From the NCBI RefSeq assembly GCF_964212655.1, contig NZ_OZ156465.1:3410001-3474000 (forward strand): a stretch of 64,000 nucleotides of DNA. Direction: 5' to 3'. The DNA comes from Candidatus Thiodiazotropha sp. LNASS1. Its GTDB lineage: Bacteria; Pseudomonadota; Gammaproteobacteria; Chromatiales; Chromatiaceae. This document shows positions 45,009 to 53,195 of the stretch, one piece after another. Both the position numbers and the translations under genes were made by a program. Below the pieces are notes generated by a model. That model did no database searches and was not told the origin of the DNA. It saw nothing but the letters and a program-made list of their open reading frames with translations. Each line of letters begins with the position of its first letter. Position 1 is the stretch's first letter.

Positions 45009-45030
45009 ACGACCCGCCTGGGCGGGTCGT
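45009..45030 (+). terminator. Intrinsic terminator
   Basis: ACGACCCGCC, TG, GGCGGGTCGT, then CAGCTTTT. A perfect ten-base arm pair (fewer pairs if the loop opens to four bases). Confidence 0.75.
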
Positions 45031-45069
45031 CAGCTTTTAGAAAATCAGACAATAGATTTAGGGAACACA

Positions 45070-45558
45070 ATGAACCGAATCAATACACGACAATGGTCAA
45101 CACCCATCATTATCGGTACCGGCATTTTTGTCGCCATATCCGGCGTGTTGATGTTTTTGGGCGTACACAACCCCATTGAACAGGCCCATGAATGGATCGG
45201 CCTAGCCTTTGCCTTCGCCATTGTTCTACACATACTCAACCACTGGCCTGCATTTAAAAACTATTTTACGCAGCGACAGGCTGTCACGATTGTAGGTGCT
45301 GTCGCGATTGCGACCTCTGTTTTCATCGGCTCGTCGATGACCCAGACTGGAAGCAATCCGATGATGAGCATGATTCGAAGCTATGAAAGCGCCCCGCTGA
45401 CCGAAGTTGCCCCACTCCTTGATGAACCTGCCGACGGTGTGATGGCGAGATTCGAGGCAGCGGGTTTCAGTGTCGGGGATACGGATATGTCCATAGCGCA
45501 AATTGCGGCAGCCAACGGCGCCGATCCGAAAGCTTTGATACGAATACTGTTTAACTAG
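45070..45558 (+). CDS. DUF4405 membrane protein
   Basis: A 162-residue protein with three hydrophobic spans (about 12-30, 43-60, 73-92) and the DUF4405 signature HEWIGLAFAFAIVLHILNHW, whose histidines could bind haem. A soluble tail of about 65 residues (MIRSYESAPLTEVAPLL...) ends in a helix-turn-helix-like AQIAAANGADPKALIRIL. Function unknown; a small b-type cytochrome or thiol/redox accessory role is possible. Confidence 0.75.
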   Translation: MNRINTRQWSTPIIIGTGIFVAISGVLMFLGVHNPIEQAHEWIGLAFAFAIVLHILNHWPAFKNYFTQRQAVTIVGAVAIATSVFIGSSMTQTGSNPMMSMIRSYESAPLTEVAPLLDEPADGVMARFEAAGFSVGDTDMSIAQIAAANGADPKALIRILFN

Positions 45559-46036
45559 GACCTGGTGACAAATCTCGCTCTAAGACAGAGGGATTGCAGA
45601 AATCGATTGATCAGAGGATTTTTTACCGGGTTGAATGGTACTTACTTAATAAGTGGTCATGGTAAGGGTGATATGAGGATATTCTCTGATTTCATTCATC
45701 GTAATGGTGGGGCCCTGCCCCCACCAAAGCAGGTTAAAAACATGCACGAATTCTCATACTGCAGATCCTGCCTCCAGTTTTCTGTCTTGATATGCAGGGG
45801 TGTTGCGGTTATTCTCCTCAAACTTTCCATTGGCCCTGATTACCTTGCCAACGTTTCGGGTTGCCTCAAGGTAGCGACCTGATTCTTGATTACCCTACTG
45901 GTTTAGTGGATTGACCTCTCCATTGGTTAGCCCCTGAAATATAACGAGAAAAATGTCGGGGAGTGCAGATAAGCAAGAAAAGGACATGTTGATTTTGTAG
46001 CCAATACAGTTCTGATTGTATGGAGCAGGCAATAGT
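45559..46036. other. Intergenic, repeat-bearing, no supported gene
   Basis: It contains a GC hairpin without U-tract (TGGTGGGG...CCCCACCA, 45705-45726) and the first ~67-bp copy of a direct repeat (45766-45832). The 105-codon frame here lacks a ribosome site and family features. Confidence 0.5.
45766..45832. repeat. ~67-bp direct repeat, copy 1
   Basis: It starts TCCTGCCTCCAGTTTTCTG, identical for 19 bases to 49952-49970; similarity then continues with small gaps through GGTTATTCTCCT. The two copies flank the lpxA-gnnB-gnnA genes. Confidence 0.65.
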
Positions 46037-46810
46037 ATGAGCATACATCCCACCGCCATTGTTGATACCGGCGCTGAACTGGGTCGCAATGTTTCCGTTG
46101 GACCCCACTCAATAATCGGACCCCATGTGGTCATAGGTGATGATTGCTGGATTGGGCCGCAGGTTGTCATCAATGGACCAACCAGGATCGGAACAGGGAA
46201 CCACATTTACCAATTCGCCTCAATCGGTGAGGCGCCTCAGGATTTGAAATACGCGGGAGAGCCGACGCAGCTGGAGATTGGCGACCGCAACACCATTCGT
46301 GAGTGTGCCACGATTAACCGCGGTACGGTCAATGGTGGCGGGATCACCCGGGTGGGGGATGACAATCTACTCATGGCCTATATCCATATTGCCCATGACT
46401 GCACGGTTGGTAACGGGACGGTTTTCTCAAACAACGCCTCACTGGCGGGCCATGTTGACATCGGAAACCAGGTGATATTGAGCGGTTTCACCCTGGTTCA
46501 TCAGTTCTGCTCTGTCGGTGACCACGCCTTTACGGGAATGGGGAGCGCCATCTCGAAGGATGTGCCACCCTACCTGATGGTGACGGGACATCCCGGTCAA
46601 CCACACGGCATCAACAGCAAAGGGCTTGAGCGACGAGGCTTTTGCGCGGATGCGATCAAGGCGATCAAGCGTGCCTACAAGGTACTCTACCGATCCGGAC
46701 TGCCGTTGGAAGAGGCGAAGCGTGAGATCGCGGCCATGGCCGATGAGGTTGAGGAACTTGCATTGTTTTCCCGATTTCTGGAACATTCCCGGCGCAGTAT
46801 TATTCGATAG
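46037..46810 (+). CDS. lpxA: UDP-sugar acyltransferase LpxA
   Basis: A 257-residue left-handed beta-helix acyltransferase that moves a 3-hydroxyacyl chain from ACP to the 3-position of the lipid A sugar. Hexapeptide repeats fill the N-terminal two thirds. Catalytic His120 (HIAHDC) and His155 (LVHQFC) align with E. coli His125 and His160. Met168 aligns with the chain-length ruler Gly173 of E. coli and suggests short (C10) acyl chains, as in Pseudomonas. Its tail-to-tail partners gnnB and gnnA imply that the acceptor is UDP-GlcNAc3N, giving an amide bond. ATG 46037 is the family start. Confidence 0.93.
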   Translation: MSIHPTAIVDTGAELGRNVSVGPHSIIGPHVVIGDDCWIGPQVVINGPTRIGTGNHIYQFASIGEAPQDLKYAGEPTQLEIGDRNTIRECATINRGTVNGGGITRVGDDNLLMAYIHIAHDCTVGNGTVFSNNASLAGHVDIGNQVILSGFTLVHQFCSVGDHAFTGMGSAISKDVPPYLMVTGHPGQPHGINSKGLERRGFCADAIKAIKRAYKVLYRSGLPLEEAKREIAAMADEVEELALFSRFLEHSRRSIIR

Positions 46811-46828
46811 TGAATCACCGCTTCTGTT

Positions 46829-47929
46829 TCAGCCGTTCGCCACTTCACGAATAACATCCAGAATCCGATCGATCTGCGCATCCTTCAACTCGGGAAAAAC
46901 CGGTAGCGACAGACACTGCCGAGAAATCCGCTCACTGACCGGAAGTGAGAGTCCCTGACACACATTGATAAAGACCTCCTGCTGGTGAAGCGGGATGGGA
47001 TAGTAGATGGCACAGGCGATCTCGTTGTCGCCTAGAGCCTGCTGTATGGTATCTCGATTTTCCGCCAGCAGGGTGTACTGATGATAGACGTGATGGCCGA
47101 TCCCATCCTCATAGGGAGGCGTAATCCCTGGCATCTCTGCCAGTGCAGCGCTGTAACGGTTGGCAACGCGGCGTCTATTCTCGTTGTAGTTGTCGATACG
47201 CTTCAACTTCACTCGTAAAATTATTGCCTGCAGCTCATCAAGGCGGCTGTTAAAGCCAATCTCGGAGTGATGGTACTGTTTCCAGCTGCCATGGTTACGC
47301 AATACTCGAAGGTGCTCTGCCAGCTCGGCGGAGTTGGTGGATACCAGACCACCGTCCCCGTATCCCCCAAGATTTTTACTGGGAAAGAAACTGAAACAGC
47401 CTGCCAGGCCTAAGTTACCAGTCTGCCTGGCGTTTATGTGTGCGCCAAATGACTGCGCACAATCTTCAATCACCAGGAGATCGTGTCTCTCGGCGAGTGA
47501 CTGGACGGTGACCATGTCGACAGGTTGTCCGAAAATGTGGACAGGCAGTATTGCCCGGGTCCTTTCGGTGATGGCGTCCTCTACCTGGTTGAGATCCATA
47601 TTGTAGGTTTGTGGATCGATATCGACAAAAACCGGCATAGCACCTAGGTAACGGATCGCCTCGGCTGTTGCGATGAAGGTGAAGGGAGTGGTAATTACCT
47701 CGTCACCTTCCCCGACTCCGGCGGCAATCAATGCCAAGTGAAGTGCGTCGGTACCGGAGGCGACGCCAACAGTGTGCTCTACGCCCAAGTATTCTGCACA
47801 CTCCTTTTCAAAGGCGCGTACATTAGGTCCGAGTATGAACTTAGTTTCTTCCAGTCCTGCCAGAAGACCATTATCGATCTCCTCTTTGAGATCGAGATAT
47901 TGCTGCTTGAGGTCTACCATCGGGATCAT
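46829..47929 (-). CDS. gnnB: Sugar 3-aminotransferase, GnnB-like
   Basis: A 366-residue PLP-dependent DegT/DnrJ/EryC1/StrS aminotransferase. The Schiff-base lysine is in FFPSKNLGGYGDGG; ASGTDALHLAL and EDCAQSFGA are family landmarks. Next to a Gfo/Idh dehydrogenase and lpxA it fits GnnB, which transaminates 3-keto-UDP-GlcNAc to UDP-GlcNAc3N. ATG 47929 with an AGGTGAA site is favoured over GTG 47938. Other 3-amino sugar roles (as in O-antigen) remain possible. Confidence 0.85.
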   Translation of the reverse strand: MIPMVDLKQQYLDLKEEIDNGLLAGLEETKFILGPNVRAFEKECAEYLGVEHTVGVASGTDALHLALIAAGVGEGDEVITTPFTFIATAEAIRYLGAMPVFVDIDPQTYNMDLNQVEDAITERTRAILPVHIFGQPVDMVTVQSLAERHDLLVIEDCAQSFGAHINARQTGNLGLAGCFSFFPSKNLGGYGDGGLVSTNSAELAEHLRVLRNHGSWKQYHHSEIGFNSRLDELQAIILRVKLKRIDNYNENRRRVANRYSAALAEMPGITPPYEDGIGHHVYHQYTLLAENRDTIQQALGDNEIACAIYYPIPLHQQEVFINVCQGLSLPVSERISRQCLSLPVFPELKDAQIDRILDVIREVANG

Positions 47930-47947
47930 GATCTTCACCTGGCAGTG

Positions 47948-48883
47948 TCAACCGCCCAGTTGTTCGCTAATATCGATTGCCGTCTTTAGCGCCTCTCGTC
48001 CATCCTCGCCGGTAACTGGCGGCAAGGTGTCATTCCGGATAGCATCGAGAAAAGCGCGTAACTCAGCCATGATGGCATCTGAATTCTCAAAAACACTCTC
48101 TTCACTGGTGATTTCAGGAATACCGGGAAATATCTCCTTCTCTCCCTTGCGATGAATACTAAGGATCTTGTTCTGGAAATCGATCGAGATATAGGCGTCA
48201 GGTTGAAAGATGCGCATTTTGCGCTGTGGTTTCATGCTCACCCGGCTGGCGGTAACGTTAGCCACGCAGCCATTCTCGAATTTAATCCTAGCGTTTGCGA
48301 TGTCATACTCCTCGGTCAATACCGCCCCCCCTTTGGCGTCTATTGACGCAATGGGAGAGCCCACCATTTTTTGGATGATATCAATATCGTGGATCATTAA
48401 ATCCAGCACCACATTGACGTCGGCGCCACGTAGAGTAAAGGGAGCAAGACGATGGGATTCAATAAATTGCGGATCCTTGAGAACACCCTCAAGTGCCAGT
48501 ACCGCGGAGTTGAAGCGTTCCAGATGCCCCACCTGAAGTACCCGCTGCTTGCATCGGGCAATTTCAATCAGTGCATCCGCTTCTGCAACGGTAACGGTGA
48601 TCGGTTTTTCCAGCAGCACGTGAATACCGCTATCGAGAAATTCTTTAGCAACCTGATGGTGAAGCTGAGTCGGCACCACGATACTGACGGCGTCCACCTT
48701 GTTCAAAAGCTCGTGATAGTCGGATAACGCCTCTGTGTTGCACTCCTTGGCAACATTGGCGGCCGTATCAGGATCGATATCGACCACGGCGACCAGTTCC
48801 GAGTCGTCCAGTGCGGCATATTTTTGGGCATGGAATCGGCCGAGATAACCAACACCGATTACAGCGGTTCTTATTTTATCCAT
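47948..48883 (-). CDS. gnnA: UDP-GlcNAc 3-dehydrogenase, GnnA-like
   Basis: A 311-residue Gfo/Idh/MocA oxidoreductase with N-terminal Rossmann motif VIGVGYLGRFHAQKY and the catalytic EKP (VLLEKPITVT) and HDIDI signatures. It should oxidise the 3-hydroxyl of UDP-GlcNAc with NAD+. It ends 18 bases before gnnB, forming a two-gene unit convergent with lpxA. Confidence 0.85.
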   Translation of the reverse strand: MDKIRTAVIGVGYLGRFHAQKYAALDDSELVAVVDIDPDTAANVAKECNTEALSDYHELLNKVDAVSIVVPTQLHHQVAKEFLDSGIHVLLEKPITVTVAEADALIEIARCKQRVLQVGHLERFNSAVLALEGVLKDPQFIESHRLAPFTLRGADVNVVLDLMIHDIDIIQKMVGSPIASIDAKGGAVLTEEYDIANARIKFENGCVANVTASRVSMKPQRKMRIFQPDAYISIDFQNKILSIHRKGEKEIFPGIPEITSEESVFENSDAIMAELRAFLDAIRNDTLPPVTGEDGREALKTAIDISEQLGG

Positions 48884-49065
48884 TTCTGTGTGAGCGCTAT
48901 CGTATGTTGAATTAACAAATTTAGCTTATTAAGCATACCAACAGGGACTGTCCCCCCCTATTGAATTAGGGATTCTAAATTAAAGCAATGTGAAGAATAC
49001 CGCAAAAAAAGTTGAACGCTTGAGCAGATATTATGTGGACTCACGCAGGATACCAATGACAAAAA

Positions 49066-49110
49066 GAGGTTTCCAAGTCGGCGAAACGGGTTCGAATCCC
49101 GTAACCCGCT
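49066..49110 (+). pseudogene. 3' half of a tRNA-Gly (UCC-like)
   Basis: From the anticodon loop (TTTCCAAG) through a T-arm ACGGGTTCGAATCCCGT to an acceptor strand AACCCGC, then TCTA. The order agrees with bacterial tRNA-Gly(UCC) 3' halves. No 5' half is present upstream. Such 3' halves are left by elements that integrate into tRNA genes. Confidence 0.6.
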
Positions 49111-49264
49111 CTAATATTCTTGTTTCTCAAAACCCCCCAATCATAACTTTGTAAATCCGCTCAACCAATCTCTCTACAGGGTGGAGAGGGGGCAAGTGGC
49201 CATTCTTATATTGGGTCCAGGTCGTTGGTCTCGGCGAAGAGAAAAGTGGGGGTGACCCGTTAAA

Positions 49265-49630
49265 TGACACATCGTACCGAGTAGCTATTTCACTGCGTAA
49301 CACACGTCAGCTGCATCCGCTAGTGGTGTCCATTCTACTGGGCCCGGCTTGATGCGTTCAATCGCAATACCCAGACGCAGTTACCAGACGGCGAGTCAAC
49401 TCAAGCCAAACAGGACATGAGGCGAGGTGAAAGGGACGCCATTATCGGTTCGGATCGCCGCAGGGAGGCTAAACTCCCGGTACAAGCGCCCGAATACCGG
49501 TAATGCGCCGCTCACCTGCGTGGAATCCAGGGCTTCGCAGTCCAGCAGATCCGTTCCAGTGTGGCGTGAATGGTGCCAACCGCCGGCGGCTTGAGACAGA
49601 GGAGCGTGACATCCTGAAAAAGGCCGCAAT
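49265..49630 (-). pseudogene. DDE transposase remnant (IS481/IS3-like)
   Basis: The minus strand reads FGRLYREFSLPAAIRTDNGV then PFTSPHVLFGLS, a stop, and LRLGIAIERIKPGP: the DDE integrase core of IS481-type transposases with stops and a shifted frame. Inactive. Confidence 0.7.
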
Positions 49631-49800
49631 ATACTTCGCTAAGGAGTCCGGGTGAAGTACGGCTTTATTCGGAGCCATCGCCATGAGTTTCGGGTGGCAA
49701 CGATGTGCCGGGTGCCCAATGTCCATCCGAGTGGCTTCTATGCATGGCCCAAGAGCCCGTTATCCAAACGGGCCAGGGAAGATCAGCGGCAAACCGGTCT
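49590..49800 (+). pseudogene. IS3-family orfA/orfB remnant
   Basis: ETEERDILKKAAIYFAKESG and a TGA resemble the end of IS3 orfA; the overlapping frame reads KYGFIRSHRHEFRVATMC, then SGFYAWPKSPLSKRAREDQ, the start of orfB. The rest is gone. It abuts the minus-strand transposase remnant. Confidence 0.75.
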
Positions 49801-49951
49801 ACACGGTACAGCAACTGAAGGATAGGTTGCCTGGTGGCATGTTGTCCCAATTCAGCCGGAAGGCCGGGAAGTCAGTGTGAGGGGGTAGATTCAACAGGAA
49901 ATACGGGCTGTTGAATCGATTGAGGCTGGATGGAAGGTTATTTCCGGTGTA

Positions 49952-50018
49952 TCCTGCCTCCAGTTTTCTGCTTATATGCAGGGTGGTTGTGGTTATTCTC
50001 CTTATACTTCACATTAGC
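49952..50018. repeat. ~67-bp direct repeat, copy 2
   Basis: Second copy of the 45766-45832 repeat, same orientation, 4.2 kb away. Confidence 0.65.
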
Positions 50019-50411
50019 AGACACTGCGCAATGCATTGAGGCTTGATGGCACTGATTCAGTACCGATACTGCACAATCCTGGTAAGGTGTCTGAGGAAAG
50101 TTATGCGATTTTCTATTTTCCCGACTGCGGCTCTGTGCGGTTGTTCAGTGAAGTCTGCATAGCCACACTGGCCATACTTCGTGAAGTGGGTGTGGAGACG
50201 TTCATGCCACCTGGTTATCGCTGTTGCGGCTATCCACAAACCGCAGCTGGGCTGTACGACCGGGGACGCCAGATTATATCTGAGAACAGGATACTGTTTC
50301 ATCGTATCGCCATTACCCTAAAATTACATGGATATCAAGACAGTTCTGATCTCCTGCGGAACCTGTATGGATCAACTCTACCTGAAAAATGAAGATACAT
50401 TGAAGTATTGA
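50012..50411 (+). pseudogene. CCG-domain Fe-S oxidoreductase remnant, frameshifted
   Basis: The first frame reads SYAIFYFPDCGSVRLFSEVC to PPGYRCCGYPQTAAG and NRILFHRIAI; after about 50320 the match continues in another frame as DIKTVLISCGTCMDQLYLKN to TGA 50409-50411. These are the Cys-rich (CCG) motifs of heterodisulfide reductase/glycolate oxidase-type proteins, here the end of a much larger protein. A one-base shift and a missing N-terminus mark it as dead. Confidence 0.8.
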
Positions 50412-50510
50412 ATCAACTCAGGGATGGAGTAAAAACAAAATAGTCGACCTGAGATATAAGACTGGATTGAAAACACAAATAATTTAATAACCCGAAAATG
50501 GGAGGCATAC

Positions 50511-51380
50511 ATGGCGAACAAAAGATTTCAACCATCCGCATTAGACAAAGGCGTTCCCAAGCATATCGTTGATAAGGTAAACGCATCCAAGAAGAAGCAG
50601 CTCATCGGCCCCCAGTATCCCTATGAAAAAAAAATGGGTCGTGAAGAGTATGAAAAGGAAAAAGCAGAGCTTCAAGTGGAACTGCTGAAGCTGCAAAAGT
50701 GGGTGAGGGATACCGGAGAGCGCATTGTAATGATCTTTGAAGGCAGGGATGCCGGTGGGAAAGGAGGCACGATCAAGCGTTTCATGGAACATATGAACCC
50801 CCGGCAGGCTCATGTTATCGCTCTGACCATACCCAGTGAAAGGGAACTCGGCCAGTGGTACTTCCAGCGTTATATCAGTACGCTGCCTACTAAGGGAGAA
50901 ATCACTCTCTATGATCGCTCCTGGTACAATCGCGGTGTTGTCGAACCGGTAATGGGATTTTGTACCCCGGAACAGCACAAGTTGTTCCTGAAGCAGGCTC
51001 CGATCTTCGAGCATATGCTTGTCGATGACGGTATTCGATTATACAAATTCTGGTTTTCCGTCAGCAGGGAAGAACAGTTCAGGCGCTTTAAATCACGTGA
51101 AACCGATCGCCTCAAACAGTGGAAATTAAGCCCTGTAGACCAGGATGGCTTAAAGCGTTGGGACGAGTTTACCGAAGCGAAGAATATCATGTTTGAAAAA
51201 ACGGATGTTCCTTGGGCGCCATGGACAATCATTCGATCTGATGGTAAAAAGCGAGCCCGCCTGAATTGTATGCGTTATGTGCTCAACAGCCTGCAATATA
51301 CGGACAAGAATAAGGAAATTGCCATACCTCCCGATCCCAAAATCGTTGGAAGTGTTGGAGAAATGTATAAGTATACATAG
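50511..51380 (+). CDS. ppk2: Polyphosphate kinase 2
   Basis: A 289-residue PPK2 of the single-domain class, transferring phosphate between polyphosphate and nucleoside diphosphates. Walker A is FEGRDAGGKGGTIKRF at about 75-90 and Walker B is LYDRSWYNRGVVE; the lid has the basic RFKSRETDRLKQWKLS. A GGGAGG ribosome site precedes ATG 50511. Monocistronic within the island. Confidence 0.94.
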   Translation: MANKRFQPSALDKGVPKHIVDKVNASKKKQLIGPQYPYEKKMGREEYEKEKAELQVELLKLQKWVRDTGERIVMIFEGRDAGGKGGTIKRFMEHMNPRQAHVIALTIPSERELGQWYFQRYISTLPTKGEITLYDRSWYNRGVVEPVMGFCTPEQHKLFLKQAPIFEHMLVDDGIRLYKFWFSVSREEQFRRFKSRETDRLKQWKLSPVDQDGLKRWDEFTEAKNIMFEKTDVPWAPWTIIRSDGKKRARLNCMRYVLNSLQYTDKNKEIAIPPDPKIVGSVGEMYKYT

Positions 51381-51847
51381 TGATTGCAAAAATTCTGGAT
51401 ACATTTTTTGTAGCATTTTCTCTCATAAACCCACAAACTGCGCATAAAACGGGATAGTCACCATTTAAAACAAAAACCACTACAGATCAATTCAGCGACA
51501 GAACCGGCAAGCTGGCCGGCTTCAGTCTGCCAAATGTGGTTGCAGGCAGTGTCAATTTTAACTGGAGTTATCGCCCACAGACAACAGCAGAACCTGGTGT
51601 GATCGAAGGTGTACTACAGAGGTAGTAGTACGCTGGTGTAACGGGCTAGCATTTACGGATAGAGTGAGCCCGTTACCCACCTGACTTGTTGAAGGTGTTA
51701 TGGCTTGATCATTTAATTCAAGAGAGTGATTAATCATAGTATTTGGCCTGCCCAAAAAGTAGCTGCCTTCAAGGTAAAAGCTTTGAGTCCGGGGATTTGC
51801 GGGTTGCCTTACCTTTGTGAAAACACTAAATACTCTACGGTATTTTT
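51381..51847. other. Intergenic, no gene recognised
   Basis: A short open stretch near 51495-51620 (FSDRTGKLAGFSLPNVV) looks like decayed coding sequence, but I cannot assign it. Confidence 0.4.
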
Positions 51848-51861
51848 TTGATCTATATCAT
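51848..51861 (+). promoter_or_regulatory. Probable FNR/ANR box
   Basis: TTGATCTATATCAT matches TTGATnnnnATCAA at 9 of 10 fixed positions. It lies 80 bases before the CcoG-like gene, so that gene is probably induced at low oxygen. Confidence 0.5.
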
Positions 51862-51940
51862 GCCTAAGTGACTCGATTATCTGTGTGATGTCTATCTTTA
51901 GGATAGCAATCCAACGATTTCATAGCGGACTTATCCAACC

Positions 51941-52930
51941 ATGATGAAAAATAACGACCAGAGGCGACGCCTGGCCTGGAGAAGCGCATTTTTTCTGCTT
52001 TTCATATTAGCCCCGCCTCTGGATATACTGCGTTTCGACCTCACTCAGAATCACCTCATCCTGTTTGGTTTTCCCTGGACACTCGGTATGTCGGCGTTCC
52101 AGGAAGGAACCATTGGGGCAATGGAGATGGGGATGCAGATGCTGCTTCGACTGTTTCTACCGCTCGCTTTGTTACTGACTCTTGGGGTCTACTTCGCTTG
52201 GAAGTGGGGGCGTCTCTACTGTGGGTGGCTGTGTCCGCACTTTTCTGTGGTTGAGATGATCAATTCCCTGATGCGTCGAGCCCATGGCAAGCTGTCCATC
52301 TGGGAGAAAAACCCGTTGCCCGAAGTACAACGTGACGGTACTCAAATCCAACCTAACAAGCGCTGGTGGCTAGTTACTGTCGTGGCGGTGCTGTTTTTTT
52401 CTTTCCTTTGGGCGGTTGCTCTGCTCACCTACCTGCTGCCGCCTAAGGAGATATACAGCAACCTGATCACAGCCAGCCTGACAAGAAACCAATTCGTTTT
52501 TATCGGTGTGGGGACTATACTGTTGACGATTGAGTTCACCTTTGCACGACATCTTTTCTGTCGTTTTGGCTGTGCACTGGGCCTCTTTCAGAGTCTGATC
52601 TGGATGGGGAACAAGAAAGCGATGGTTGTCGCCTATGATCGCAAACGGGCAAAGGTCTGCGTGAATTGTGACGCCTCCTGTGAACATGCCTGTCCCATGC
52701 GCCTGAAACCGCGCAGTATTAAGCGTCGAATGTTTACCTGTACGCAATGCATGCAATGTATTGCGGCTTGTGATGCCACTCAGCAGGCAGGAACCGGCAG
52801 CGGTTTGTTGAAGATGCTGGAGGACCAGTGTGCCTTGGACGTTTCCACGCGCGACTTCGGTTTCAAGCCTGAGGTACCTGAAGCCTGCTTCTCAAAAGAG
52901 AATGCAGGTAAGAGGAAGTGTTGCCATTGA
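51941..52930 (+). CDS. CcoG/NapH-like membrane Fe-S protein
   Basis: A 329-residue inner-membrane protein with about five spans and polyferredoxin motifs: CGWLCPH near 95, CRFGCALG near 208, CVNCDASCEHACPM near 238 and CTQCMQCIAAC near 265. It resembles CcoG/RdxA, which handles copper for cbb3 oxidase assembly, and NapH-type quinol proteins, but lacks the C-terminal Ig-like domain of CcoG. A C-terminal KCCH could bind metal. The upstream FNR-like box fits a microaerobic role. Confidence 0.82.
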   Translation: MMKNNDQRRRLAWRSAFFLLFILAPPLDILRFDLTQNHLILFGFPWTLGMSAFQEGTIGAMEMGMQMLLRLFLPLALLLTLGVYFAWKWGRLYCGWLCPHFSVVEMINSLMRRAHGKLSIWEKNPLPEVQRDGTQIQPNKRWWLVTVVAVLFFSFLWAVALLTYLLPPKEIYSNLITASLTRNQFVFIGVGTILLTIEFTFARHLFCRFGCALGLFQSLIWMGNKKAMVVAYDRKRAKVCVNCDASCEHACPMRLKPRSIKRRMFTCTQCMQCIAACDATQQAGTGSGLLKMLEDQCALDVSTRDFGFKPEVPEACFSKENAGKRKCCH

Positions 52931-53195
52931 CCGGGATGGGTGACTTATCAGGTACCGACCCGACTTGCAGGATGCTTGGCCGGTTGAGCTGCAGCAGGGA
53001 TTGTTTGACTGACGCTCTTATTCCGGTGCTTTGATTGCTGGCAGCGCAATCGGGAGTTTCCGTACGTGTAAGAAAGAAATACATTGGGGGTTGCCGGCGT
53101 ATGTCCAATGGAAATTGAGGATTATCTGAAATGCGACCGTCTGGCGATTTTAATCGTCTTGGCAATTGAACTGTACGGCACCAATCAACTATTAA

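Noticed and set aside
45565-45882. 105-codon plus-strand frame
   Set aside because: It runs through a dispersed repeat copy and a GC hairpin, without ribosome site or recognisable domain.
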